From Acidobacteriota bacterium (GTDB lineage: Bacteria; Acidobacteriota; Vicinamibacteria; Vicinamibacterales; UBA2999): a stretch of DNA of 14,754 nt. The number at the start of each line of letters is the position of its first letter. Position 1 is the stretch's first letter. Location of the stretch: contig CANIBQ010000114.1 in the NCBI GenBank assembly GCA_947465645.1, positions 1-14,754 of the forward strand, given 5' to 3'. The notes beneath the pieces are model-generated. The model was not told the DNA's origin. It was given only the letters and a program-made list of their open reading frames with translations, and made no database searches. Positions 6,872 to 14,013 of this stretch are shown here, piece after piece. A program made the position numbers and the translations under genes.

Positions 6872-8203
6872 TCATCGCAGCCGGTACGTCACCGACGTCA
6901 TCATGCGGATGTCCCTCATGCCGTCGTCTTTCGCGTAGTCCATGGTGAACATGAGCGATGCGTTCCGGGTCAGCGTCGCCGACGCGGAGCCGGAGAACCT
7001 TCGTGTTGACGGACGCGTTTCGATGATCAGGCCGTCGCTGCGCAGGAAGCGGATCACCGACAGCGACGTGGAATAGTCGCCCGACAGGTATCCCCACCGG
7101 CCGATCCCATGACCCACCGAGAAGTATTGTGAATGGTACGCCCCGCCAGGACGTGCCACGCGCGAGTCCGACGCCGACACGTCCAGGCCGCTGCTGAAGA
7201 GGTTGCCGGCATGGCCGCCCAGGATCGCGCGCCCGGTGGCGGCGTCGTCCCTGTTGTTGCGATCCAGCGAGTAACCGGCATAGATGCGCACGCGGGGCAG
7301 CACTTCGACGGTAGCCCGTCCTCCGGCCGATTCGTAGCGCAGTCCGTCGATGGCCTGAGCCGTGAGCGGACGACCGTTGAGGACATCCTCCGTCAGGCGT
7401 CGCGCGTCGAGGCTGTGGCCGCGGTTGTAGGTGCCGGCCAACTCGAAGCGCTCGGCCGGCGTCACGCGGACGTTCGCGAGGAAATAGGACAAGCCCCGCT
7501 GCGCCGCGCCGCCGGCTGGCCCCTGGACGTCGAACTCCGCCGCCTGATAGACGAAGACCCGCGTGCCAGCCGGCACGAAGTTGGTGAGGCTCAGCACCGA
7601 TCGTTCGGTGAGCGCCCCCTGCCTGATCTGCGTGTAGCCGATGACGTGACGCCTGAGGAACCCCTTCTCGATGGCGACGTAACCGCCCTGCTTGCGCACG
7701 CCGGACGCGTAACCGAGGTCGTAGATCGCCGGCTCCAGGCCCGCGAACGCGCCGACGCGAAGCCGGGTCTTGGTGTCGGAGGCCGGCTGCCGATACTCGA
7801 ACAGGCCGACAGCCAGCGCGCCCGAGGTGCCGACATCCGTGAGCCACATGTGACCCGCGCGCACACGAAAGCGGCCGCTGCCACCAAACCGCATCCCGAC
7901 GAAGCCGTCGTAGATCGACACACGCTGGGGCCGCTCCACGCCCATGTACCTGGAGAGGCGCAGGTCGAGGCCTACCTCGGCCCCGTCGACATCGGCGTCG
8001 GGCGTCTTGAGCGTCACGCCCGTGGACACCTGGGTGTCGTTCTGTGTCTCCGCCCCTTCGAACTCGCGTGCCGCCGTGTTCACCGTGACCGATACGCGGC
8101 CCTGCAGACGCGGCGCGACGGCCTGCTGCGCGCGCGCCGGCATCGACGCGCCCAGCAGCAGCGTGCCGGCAATCAATGCGGACCATCCCGAGCCTGGCGT
8201 CAT
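6872..8203 (-). CDS. Outer-membrane beta-barrel protein of the electron-conduit operon
   Basis: 443 residues. Signal peptide with cleavage after PARA (about residue 25), followed by a mature part made of alternating polar/hydrophobic strands rich in G, R, Y, T and S. It ends in VTYRLR with an aromatic residue near the C-terminus, typical of outer-membrane barrels recognised by the BAM machinery. It has no cysteine in the mature part and no haem site. The start ATG 8203 is preferred over ATG 8215 because GAGGTG (8213-8208) precedes it. It begins 13 bp after the 18-haem cytochrome stop. By analogy with MtrB and the Geobacter porin-cytochrome complexes, a barrel next to periplasmic multihaem cytochromes may sheath one of them, but I see no clear MtrB similarity, such as an N-terminal CXXC. 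Confidence 0.78.
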   Translation of the reverse strand: MTPGSGWSALIAGTLLLGASMPARAQQAVAPRLQGRVSVTVNTAAREFEGAETQNDTQVSTGVTLKTPDADVDGAEVGLDLRLSRYMGVERPQRVSIYDGFVGMRFGGSGRFRVRAGHMWLTDVGTSGALAVGLFEYRQPASDTKTRLRVGAFAGLEPAIYDLGYASGVRKQGGYVAIEKGFLRRHVIGYTQIRQGALTERSVLSLTNFVPAGTRVFVYQAAEFDVQGPAGGAAQRGLSYFLANVRVTPAERFELAGTYNRGHSLDARRLTEDVLNGRPLTAQAIDGLRYESAGGRATVEVLPRVRIYAGYSLDRNNRDDAATGRAILGGHAGNLFSSGLDVSASDSRVARPGGAYHSQYFSVGHGIGRWGYLSGDYSTSLSVIRFLRSDGLIIETRPSTRRFSGSASATLTRNASLMFTMDYAKDDGMRDIRMMTSVTYRLR

Positions 8204-8216
8204 GTCACACCTCATG

Positions 8217-9626
8217 TCAGTCGCCGCGCCCCGTCGGATGGCAGCTATAGCAGGCAAGCGAATCGTAGCGATAGCCCCTTCTCTCCCTGTGCTTGTCGTC
8301 CATCCGCGCGCGGTCGTGCTCGTGGCAGACGAGACACGTGAACGTCTGGAAGCTCGACGTCTGGTGACACGTGACGCACGACGCCTTGTGCCGGCCCGAG
8401 GCGACCGGGAAGCGGTGGTTGAACGTTCCCTGTGAGAACGACGAGTCGGTGGCGCGGTGACAGCTCTCGCACGTCGTCGGAAAGCCCGCCGCCGCATGAC
8501 TTGGAGAGCTCGTCCGGTTATATGCAGCGCGGTGGCAGCCGACGCAGTCGCGCGGCGTGCCCTTGTAGACGTTGTTCACATGACAGGTGGCGCACGCCTG
8601 CTGGGCGTGCCGCCCCACGAGCGGAAAGACCGAAGCGTGATTGAAACCGGCCCCGCGGAAGCTGGCGTCGGTCGCCCGATGGCAGCTCTCGCACGCCGTC
8701 GAAAAGCCCGCCGCGACGTGGTTGGGCGCGGTCGTCCGGTCGTACGCCGTGCGGTGGCAGCCGACGCAGTCGCGCGGCGTGCCCTTGTAGACGTTGTTCA
8801 CATGACAGGTCGCGCACGCCTGCTGAGCGTGCCGCCCCACGAGCGGAAAGACCGAAGCGTGATTGAAGCCGGCCCCGCGGAAGCTGGCGTCGGTCGCCCG
8901 ATGGCAGCTCTCGCACGCCGTCGAAAAGCCCGCTGCAACGTGGTTGGGCGCGGTCGTCCGGTCGTACGCGGCGCGGTGGCAACCGACGCAGTCGCGCGGC
9001 GCGCCCTTGTACACGTTGTTCGCGTGACAACTGGCGCATGCCGCCTGGGCGTGCTGTCCGACGAGCGGAAACATCACGTTGTGATTGAAGGCCGCCTGGC
9101 GAAACGTCGAATGGCTCGGCAGGTGGCACGACTCGCACGTGGTCGGGAAGCCCGCCGCCACGTGATTGGGTGTCTTCGCCGCCTGGTAGTCCTCCTGATG
9201 GCACGAGATGCACGTGCTGCTGATCCCTCGGCGTATGACGCTGTTGGTGTGGCACGACTGGCAGGAGATCTGCCGGTGAGCCGCGTTGAGCAGCGTGCCC
9301 GTCATCGCGCCGTGATCCCAGCGGACGTCTGTCCACGCCGTCGGCCGGTGGCATTGCTCGCACTGCGAGCCGAGCTGCAGGCGAAACCGATCGTCCTGTC
9401 TGCGCTCCCAGTGGCAGTCGACGCACCTGGCCGGCGTCCCTTTGTACTGCCCCTGGATGTGGCACGACTCGCAGGCCACCGCACGATGCTGGCCGTCGAG
9501 CGGAAACGCCGTCTCGTTGTGAAACTGGCGGTTGGGTGTTTCGAACTGCGCCGCGCTGTCGGCCGCGAAGCCGACGATGCCGCCCGTCACCAGGGCGACG
9601 ATCGCAACCGCGCGTGTCAGAGTCAT
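8217..9626 (-). CDS. Exported 18-haem cytochrome c of tandem three-haem units
   Basis: 469 residues. Signal peptide MTLTRAVAIVALVTGG... with cleavage near ADSAAQ. I count 18 CxxCH motifs (CESCH, CVDCH, CEQCH ... CYSCH), about one haem per 26 residues, arranged as six units of three. In the best-kept units the order is CxxCH, NNVYKG, CVGCH, PNHVAAGF, CESCH, FNH, FPLVGxH. Each unit thus supplies three extra histidines (PNH, FNH, GxH), enough for bis-histidine ligation of all three haems. The start ATG 9626 lies after AGGG (spacing eight) and 10 bp past the previous stop; the longer frame to 9809 reads through the upstream cytochrome gene and is not a credible start. Likely a periplasmic electron wire between the 24-haem cytochrome and the outer-membrane barrel. 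No lipobox. Confidence 0.92.
   Translation of the reverse strand: MTLTRAVAIVALVTGGIVGFAADSAAQFETPNRQFHNETAFPLDGQHRAVACESCHIQGQYKGTPARCVDCHWERRQDDRFRLQLGSQCEQCHRPTAWTDVRWDHGAMTGTLLNAAHRQISCQSCHTNSVIRRGISSTCISCHQEDYQAAKTPNHVAAGFPTTCESCHLPSHSTFRQAAFNHNVMFPLVGQHAQAACASCHANNVYKGAPRDCVGCHRAAYDRTTAPNHVAAGFSTACESCHRATDASFRGAGFNHASVFPLVGRHAQQACATCHVNNVYKGTPRDCVGCHRTAYDRTTAPNHVAAGFSTACESCHRATDASFRGAGFNHASVFPLVGRHAQQACATCHVNNVYKGTPRDCVGCHRAAYNRTSSPSHAAAGFPTTCESCHRATDSSFSQGTFNHRFPVASGRHKASCVTCHQTSSFQTFTCLVCHEHDRARMDDKHRERRGYRYDSLACYSCHPTGRGD
8531..8974 (-). repeat. 222-bp tandem repeat (two near-identical copies, diverged copies on both sides)
   Basis: Copies 8531-8752 and 8753-8974 differ at about seven positions by eye (about 97% identical). 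The next copy, 8975-9196, keeps the same 222-bp register but is clearly diverged, as is the DNA before 8531. Each copy encodes one 74-residue three-haem unit of the 18-haem cytochrome. High identity between adjacent copies indicates recent duplication or gene conversion. Confidence 0.9.
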
Positions 9627-9636
9627 GGTGTCATCC

Positions 9637-11466
9637 CTACAGTCTGTGGCACGACGCGCAGTCGGGGCCGAGCGCGCCGCGGTGCACATCGTTGTGGCAT
9701 GTGGCGCACGTCGTGGACGTCCGGTACGACGTGACCGGTGTCCGCGATCCGTTGAACGTCGCGGCCTTGTGGCACGCGCTGCAGGCCAGCGGCGCGTGCT
9801 TGCCGCCAAAGAACGTCCGCAGCGCCTGCTGATTGCGGTGCGTGTAGCGCGGCACCTCGAACGTCTGCACCGTGTGGCAGCTCTGGCAGGTCACGCCCAG
9901 TTGGGCGGCATGCGGGTCGGTGTGGCACGCCACGCACTCGGTGCCGACGCCCGTCAGGCGTGTCGCGGTGCCGTGACCCGCCGGGAAGTCGCGCGTGTCT
10001 GCCTTGTGACAGGCCTCGCACATGAGCGGGGCGTGCTTGCCGGTGAGTGGAAACACGGTCTTGTCGTGCGAGAAGCCCACCAGGGCGAAGCGCGCCCCGT
10101 CGATCGCATGGCAGCTTTCGCAGCGGTCTCCAACCTGGCCGAGGTGCACGTCGCGGTGACACGACACGCAGGCGGTGGCCGTGGTGGCAAACCCGACGCG
10201 GGTCGGCCGCTCGCCGGTCGTTGCCCGCAACGGCACGAGCGGCGCCGTGTGACACTTCTCGCACGCAAGCGCGGCGTGCTCACCGGCGAAGAACGGCCGC
10301 GGTTTCGCGTGCGTGTATGACTTCACTTCGAACGTGCGGGCGTTGTGGCACTGCTCGCACGTGACGCCGAGCTCTCCGCGGTGCACGTCCGCGTGGCACG
10401 ACGCGCAGGTGGTGCTGAGGCCACGGAAGTCCTGGACGCCAGGCGCGGTGGTGGTCTTGTGGCACGCGGCACACGCGAGTCCGTCATGCTTGTCGGCCAG
10501 CGGGAAGCGCGTCGCCGAATGGTCGAAGGTCCCCTTCTGAAACGACGTCTGCGTATGGCACGCCGCGCAATCCTGCTTGAACGTCCCTTTGTGCGGGTCG
10601 TCGTGGCATGCCGCGCAGGTATCCGCTCGCACCCTGACATCGAGCGGAGGCTGCGCGTGGCACTTCACGCACTCGACCTGCACGTGCTTGCCGACCAGCG
10701 GAAACGTCGTGCGCGAGTGGTCGACCTTGCTCGTCTTCCATGTCGTGGCGGTGTGGCACGACGCACAGGCCGCACCCATGGGCTTCTCATGCGGGTCCTT
10801 ATGGCAATCGCTGCACGCGGCGAACTTGATGCCGCTGAACACCTTGTTCACATGGCAGGAGGCGCACGTCACCTTCACGTGCGCGCCGGTCAGCCTGAAC
10901 GCCGTCGTGTTGTGATCGAAGCGCGCCTGCGCGGTGTTGAACTTCGCCGTGGTCGTGTGGCACGTCTCGCACCGCACGCCGAGCGTCGGCGTGTGGGGGT
11001 CGACGTGGCACGAGACGCATGTCGTGGCGGCTGTCAGAAACGAGCGGGTCTTGTGGCAGCTCACACACGTCACGGCCGCATGCAGGCCCGTCAGCGGGAA
11101 TCTCGTCTCGGTGGCATGGTTGAATCGCCGCTGATCGAACGGCCGCAGCTCGCCGTCGACGCCGGCGTGCTCGACGTGGCAGGCCACGCAGTCGGTCGTG
11201 ACGTTCCGGTGCACACCGGTCTTCTGCGCGATCCGCTGCGCGACCGGCTTGTGACAGTCGAGGCACTTCGCAGCCGACACCTGCCGGCCCGCCTCGTGGC
11301 AACTGAGACAGTGGCTCATGCCCTCCAGCGCCGCGTGCGGACGACTCAACCGCCCGGGCGAGACGAGCGCTCCAAGCTGCGCTGACGCGTCTACCGTGAT
11401 CCCGAGACAGGTCATCGTAAGTACCAGCACCCACCACATTCGAGGCCAGGCGTTCGTGCGGTCCAT
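9637..11466 (-). CDS. Exported 24-haem cytochrome c of eight three-haem units
   Basis: 609 residues. Signal peptide WWVLVLTMTCLGITVDASA, cut before QLGAL at about residue 30. I count 24 CxxCH motifs (first CLSCH, last CASCH four residues before the stop), about one per 25 residues. They form eight units of the pattern CxxCH, CxxCHxDPH or CxxCHxDVH, LGxxCxxCH, F-D/S/T-H, FPLxGxH. The extra histidines (DPH/DVH, the xDH after the third haem, and GxH) number about three per unit, which fits bis-histidine ligation. The architecture recalls triheme c7-type domains strung together, as in the Geobacter 12-haem cytochromes, but is twice as long. It starts 12 bp after the membrane cytochrome gene. Probable periplasmic acceptor of electrons from the membrane di-haem protein. 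Confidence 0.93.
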   Translation of the reverse strand: MDRTNAWPRMWWVLVLTMTCLGITVDASAQLGALVSPGRLSRPHAALEGMSHCLSCHEAGRQVSAAKCLDCHKPVAQRIAQKTGVHRNVTTDCVACHVEHAGVDGELRPFDQRRFNHATETRFPLTGLHAAVTCVSCHKTRSFLTAATTCVSCHVDPHTPTLGVRCETCHTTTAKFNTAQARFDHNTTAFRLTGAHVKVTCASCHVNKVFSGIKFAACSDCHKDPHEKPMGAACASCHTATTWKTSKVDHSRTTFPLVGKHVQVECVKCHAQPPLDVRVRADTCAACHDDPHKGTFKQDCAACHTQTSFQKGTFDHSATRFPLADKHDGLACAACHKTTTAPGVQDFRGLSTTCASCHADVHRGELGVTCEQCHNARTFEVKSYTHAKPRPFFAGEHAALACEKCHTAPLVPLRATTGERPTRVGFATTATACVSCHRDVHLGQVGDRCESCHAIDGARFALVGFSHDKTVFPLTGKHAPLMCEACHKADTRDFPAGHGTATRLTGVGTECVACHTDPHAAQLGVTCQSCHTVQTFEVPRYTHRNQQALRTFFGGKHAPLACSACHKAATFNGSRTPVTSYRTSTTCATCHNDVHRGALGPDCASCHRL

Positions 11467-11478
11467 CGTCGCGACCTG

Positions 11479-12426
11479 TTACGCCGCAAACCGCGCGTAC
11501 CCGAAATAGAGGGCAATGCCCACATGAATGGCGACGATGGCGAACATGGCGATGACCAGCGGTTGATGAAACACGTGCCACACGGCGAACAGCCGCCGCG
11601 TGCGGTGCAGGTGTGCAAGGCGGCGCGCCACGGCGGCATTCTCGGCGGCCAGCGCCACCCGCTCGTGCACCGTGGCCAGATCCACGCCCGCCTCGCGCAT
11701 CTGCCGGCGCAGCAGCCACAGCCGCGCACGCAGGCGGAATTCGCCGAGGAAGAGGTCCAGCGCGCCAGGCGCCAGGCCGTCGGTCCGCGTCGTGGCGGCG
11801 TCGAAGGCCTCGAGCTCCCGCTGCGCCGCTGCAGGCAACGCCGCTGCGTCGAGACGAGCCGTCGACCCTTCGAGCCGTCCTTCGAGATCGGCGCGCGACA
11901 ACTCGACCCCGCGGATGGTCTTGGGAATCCGGACGTAGAGGTAGCGCCCCACGAACCCCGAGGCCCAGACCGTCATCATCAGCCAGTAGCCCGCCGAAAT
12001 CAGGCCGTTGAACTTGAAGGACGTGTGGAAGGTCACGAGGATCGGCCCGACGATCCCGAAAAAGATGTGCGTCTCGAGCCAGTTGCTGGTCGAGCCGAAC
12101 TTCGCGAGCCGCGGCCAGTGCTTGCGAACAGCGTAGGGCAGCGTTGACAGCATGGCGACGGCGCCGGCGATGCCGAGAGCCAGACCGATCGGTCCCGACG
12201 GCCGCAGCAGACGATGCGCCGGCAAGTAGCCCCGGGTCGCCAGCGGTGCGCCGTAGTACTCCCAGCCGCCGAGGCCGAACAGGAGGACGACGCAGAGAAT
12301 CACCGTGAACACTCCCGCCAGCACGAGCACGTTGGTCAGCGCACGCGTGGTCAGCCACGGCTCCTCGCGGACAGCGCCCGCCACCCTGCCCGCCGAGACC
12401 ACCAGGCTGTTCGATGCCTCGCTCAT
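11479..12426 (-). CDS. Inner-membrane di-haem b cytochrome (ferric reductase/NOX-like helix pattern)
   Basis: 315 residues from ATG 12426 (GAGG nine bases upstream, overlapping the end of the reductase gene). Five hydrophobic segments lie at roughly 32-52, 78-100, 117-135, 143-166 and 283-309. Two of them carry histidine pairs exactly 14 apart, H120/H134 and H287/H301, the spacing that binds two stacked b haems in bc1-type cytochromes and is similar in ferric reductase/NADPH oxidase proteins. A polar helical region of about 115 residues (170-280), probably cytoplasmic, separates segments 4 and 5. It starts 4 bp after the stop of the FAD/[2Fe-2S] reductase gene, so it is likely the membrane partner that carries electrons from the cytosolic flavin to the periplasm. 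A longer frame to 12621 is an artefact across the reductase gene. Family name not certain. Confidence 0.8.
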   Translation of the reverse strand: MSEASNSLVVSAGRVAGAVREEPWLTTRALTNVLVLAGVFTVILCVVLLFGLGGWEYYGAPLATRGYLPAHRLLRPSGPIGLALGIAGAVAMLSTLPYAVRKHWPRLAKFGSTSNWLETHIFFGIVGPILVTFHTSFKFNGLISAGYWLMMTVWASGFVGRYLYVRIPKTIRGVELSRADLEGRLEGSTARLDAAALPAAAQRELEAFDAATTRTDGLAPGALDLFLGEFRLRARLWLLRRQMREAGVDLATVHERVALAAENAAVARRLAHLHRTRRLFAVWHVFHQPLVIAMFAIVAIHVGIALYFGYARFAA

Positions 12427-12430
12427 CGGT

Positions 12431-13738
12431 TCATGCCTCGAGCACGCAGTCGGCGTTGGTCCACGAGACGCAGGGGAGGATGAATCCAGCCAGGCGGTCT
12501 TCGGGATCCAGCACGTCCGATTGGCAGTCCACATCACCCTCGACCACGCGCGTGCGGCACGACTGGCACACACCCGATCGGCAGGAGGACGGAATGGCAA
12601 CTCCTTCGGCGTCGGCGGCATCGAGCAGCGTCTGCTCCGCGCTGATCGTTGCCGTGCGCCCGCTCACCGCAAACGTCACGCGGTGGCCCGACGCCGGTCG
12701 CTCCGGCTTCGGGGCGAGGTTCAGTTGAGAGGCGGCCACCGCCGTCTCGAACTGCTCGAATCGAATCTGGCCGTCGGGGACGTGCATCCCCTGGAGCACC
12801 GCCCGGAGGTCGGTCAGCATCGGAGCCGGGCCGCAGAGACAGAACACCGTGTGGGCCGGGTCGCCCACGTACTGCGAGATCATCGCCGCGTCGATGCGTC
12901 CCTGTCGCCACGGCGTGGGGCCGGCGGACTGCGTAAGCGTCAAGCCGACCCGCACCTGCGGATGACGCTCGGCGACCACGCGAAGCTCGCTCAGGAAGGC
13001 GACGTCCTCCTCGCGCCTGGCCGAGTAGAGGAGCACCACCGGACGCGTGGGCTCGCACGTGACCGCGTGCCGGAGCATCGAGAGCAGCGGCGTGATCCCG
13101 ATTCCGCCGGCAATGAGGGCCAGCGGACGGTCGTCGCGCGACGGATACACGAACTGGCCGGCCGGCCGGTTGATCGCGAGCTGTGACCCGGTGCGCAGCG
13201 TGGCGTGGAGCGTCCGCGACACGAGGCCCTGACGGCGAACCGAGATCTCGAGGTACCCGCGCGCCTCTGGAGCGGAACTGATCGAGTAGCACCGCACATG
13301 CGGCTTGCCGTCGATCTGGATCCTGACCGCCACGAACTGGCCGGCGGTGAAGTCGAAGCCGGATGGGCGCCCGAGACGAAACGTCTTGATGTCAGCGGCT
13401 TCCTCGAGCACGGCGAGCACGGGGGATGGTTCGAAGCCCTGGGTGCGCCGCGGAGACGCGGCGATCGGGCTGGACCCCGGCGGAGTCCGCCTCTGAGACG
13501 CGACGGCAGCCGGAGCCGGCCCCAGCACTTCGCACGCGAGAAACCAGATGACGTGCGCAATCAGCGCCACGGCCAGGCCGGAGGTTGACGACCACAGCCA
13601 CGGCGATGGCACGAACGCGAATGAGAGCGCGACGTACGGGTTGAACACACCCGCGTGCGGGGTGCGATGCCGTCGAAGGATGGCAATCGCCAGGTGGACT
13701 GCCGTCAACGATGCCGCTGCTGCTGAGTCTGTGTACAC
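12431..13738 (-). CDS. Membrane-associated FAD/NAD(P)H oxidoreductase with C-terminal [2Fe-2S] ferredoxin domain
   Basis: 435 residues. The N-terminal 75 residues hold two hydrophobic segments (about 35-50 and 52-72). A ferredoxin-NADP reductase module follows: FAD motif RCYS at 149-152, NAD(P)-binding GGIGITP at 211-217, CGP at 302-304 and the terminal FEQF at 327-330. A plant-type [2Fe-2S] domain closes the protein with C386-x4-C391-x2-C394 and C423. Domain order FAD-NAD-ferredoxin matches phthalate dioxygenase reductase-type enzymes. Expected reaction: take two electrons from NAD(P)H and pass them singly via the iron-sulfur cluster to the adjacent membrane cytochrome. The start, GTG 13738, has no visible ribosome binding site, and the only in-frame alternative nearby is TTG at codon 11, so the N-terminus is uncertain. 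First gene of the operon. Confidence 0.87.
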   Translation of the reverse strand: MYTDSAAAASLTAVHLAIAILRRHRTPHAGVFNPYVALSFAFVPSPWLWSSTSGLAVALIAHVIWFLACEVLGPAPAAVASQRRTPPGSSPIAASPRRTQGFEPSPVLAVLEEAADIKTFRLGRPSGFDFTAGQFVAVRIQIDGKPHVRCYSISSAPEARGYLEISVRRQGLVSRTLHATLRTGSQLAINRPAGQFVYPSRDDRPLALIAGGIGITPLLSMLRHAVTCEPTRPVVLLYSARREEDVAFLSELRVVAERHPQVRVGLTLTQSAGPTPWRQGRIDAAMISQYVGDPAHTVFCLCGPAPMLTDLRAVLQGMHVPDGQIRFEQFETAVAASQLNLAPKPERPASGHRVTFAVSGRTATISAEQTLLDAADAEGVAIPSSCRSGVCQSCRTRVVEGDVDCQSDVLDPEDRLAGFILPCVSWTNADCVLEA

Positions 13739-13782
13739 GGTCGAAAAGTGCGTGGAACGTCCGAGGAGGACTTAGCAAGCGG

Positions 13783-13809
13783 CATTCCGGCGAAAATATT
13801 CGCGGAATG
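13783..13809. promoter_or_regulatory. Dyad/hairpin CATTCCG-CGAA-loop-TTCG-CGGAATG
   Basis: Arms 13783-13789 and 13803-13809 (7 bp) continue, past one bulged G at 13790, into CGAA/TTCG (13791-13794 with 13799-13802) around an AATA loop: 11 paired bases. It sits 45 bp upstream of the reductase start. There is no T-tract on either strand, so an operator or leader structure fits better than an intrinsic terminator. Confidence 0.5.
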
Positions 13810-13890
13810 AGATCAGGAAGTCAGATTCGTGCGTCAGACGGTGGGGAATTTCCTCGATCCAGGCGGCCGTGTCAGATCGCGATACGGTTA

Positions 13891-13915
13891 TGACGGTGCT
13901 TGATCAAATCCGTCA
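13891..13915. promoter_or_regulatory. Imperfect 25-bp dyad TGACGG...TTGATCAA...CCGTCA, possible operator
   Basis: Outer arms TGACGG (13891-13896) and CCGTCA (13910-13915) flank the perfect 8-base palindrome TTGATCAA (13900-13907), all nearly sharing one centre. It lies about 155 bp upstream of the reductase start. TTGATCAA lacks the four-base spacer of an FNR/CRP half-site pair, so it is not a standard FNR box. Possible binding site of the neighbouring regulator or of a redox regulator. Confidence 0.35.
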
Positions 13916-14013
13916 GCGCGGCCGGGCACGAGGGATGAGTCAGAGTTACACGCCGTGTCTCAGCTCGGCTGCAGTGGCCGGTCGCGCGCGAGGACACTCG
14001 AACAACGGGATCC

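Larger units (their letters stand above)
13739..14013. other. Non-coding region upstream of the electron-conduit operon
   Basis: 275 bp between the stop of the LytTR regulator and the start of the reductase gene. It contains short frames on both strands without credible coding character. It holds two dyad-symmetric sites (listed separately) and weak promoter-like words on the minus strand, such as TTGATC with TATCGC 17 bases on. No convincing terminator with a T-run was seen after the regulator gene. Confidence 0.6.

Noticed and set aside
6219..8186. A long minus-strand frame joining the barrel region to the small anchored protein
   Set aside because: Only the part from 6842 (or 6875) has coding character; upstream it is Arg/Ala-rich and out of frame with the barrel gene, which has its own signal peptide and frame.
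8531..9196. CRISPR-like array (regular near-identical repeats)
   Set aside because: Period is 222 bp, the units are coding throughout and end to end with no unique spacers; it is a tandem protein repeat.
8457..9734. A 425-codon open frame on the plus strand opposite the 18-haem cytochrome
   Set aside because: It is the complement of the tandem CxxCH repeats in a GC-rich gene, has repeated Arg/Ala-rich translation and no domain; the minus-strand cytochrome explains the sequence fully.
13783..13809. Rho-independent terminator for the LytTR regulator gene
   Set aside because: The hairpin has no T-run after it on either strand and lies over 200 bp past the stop codon.
13900..13907. FNR/CRP binding site
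   Set aside because: TTGATCAA lacks the four-base spacer between half-sites required for the TTGAT-N4-ATCAA consensus.
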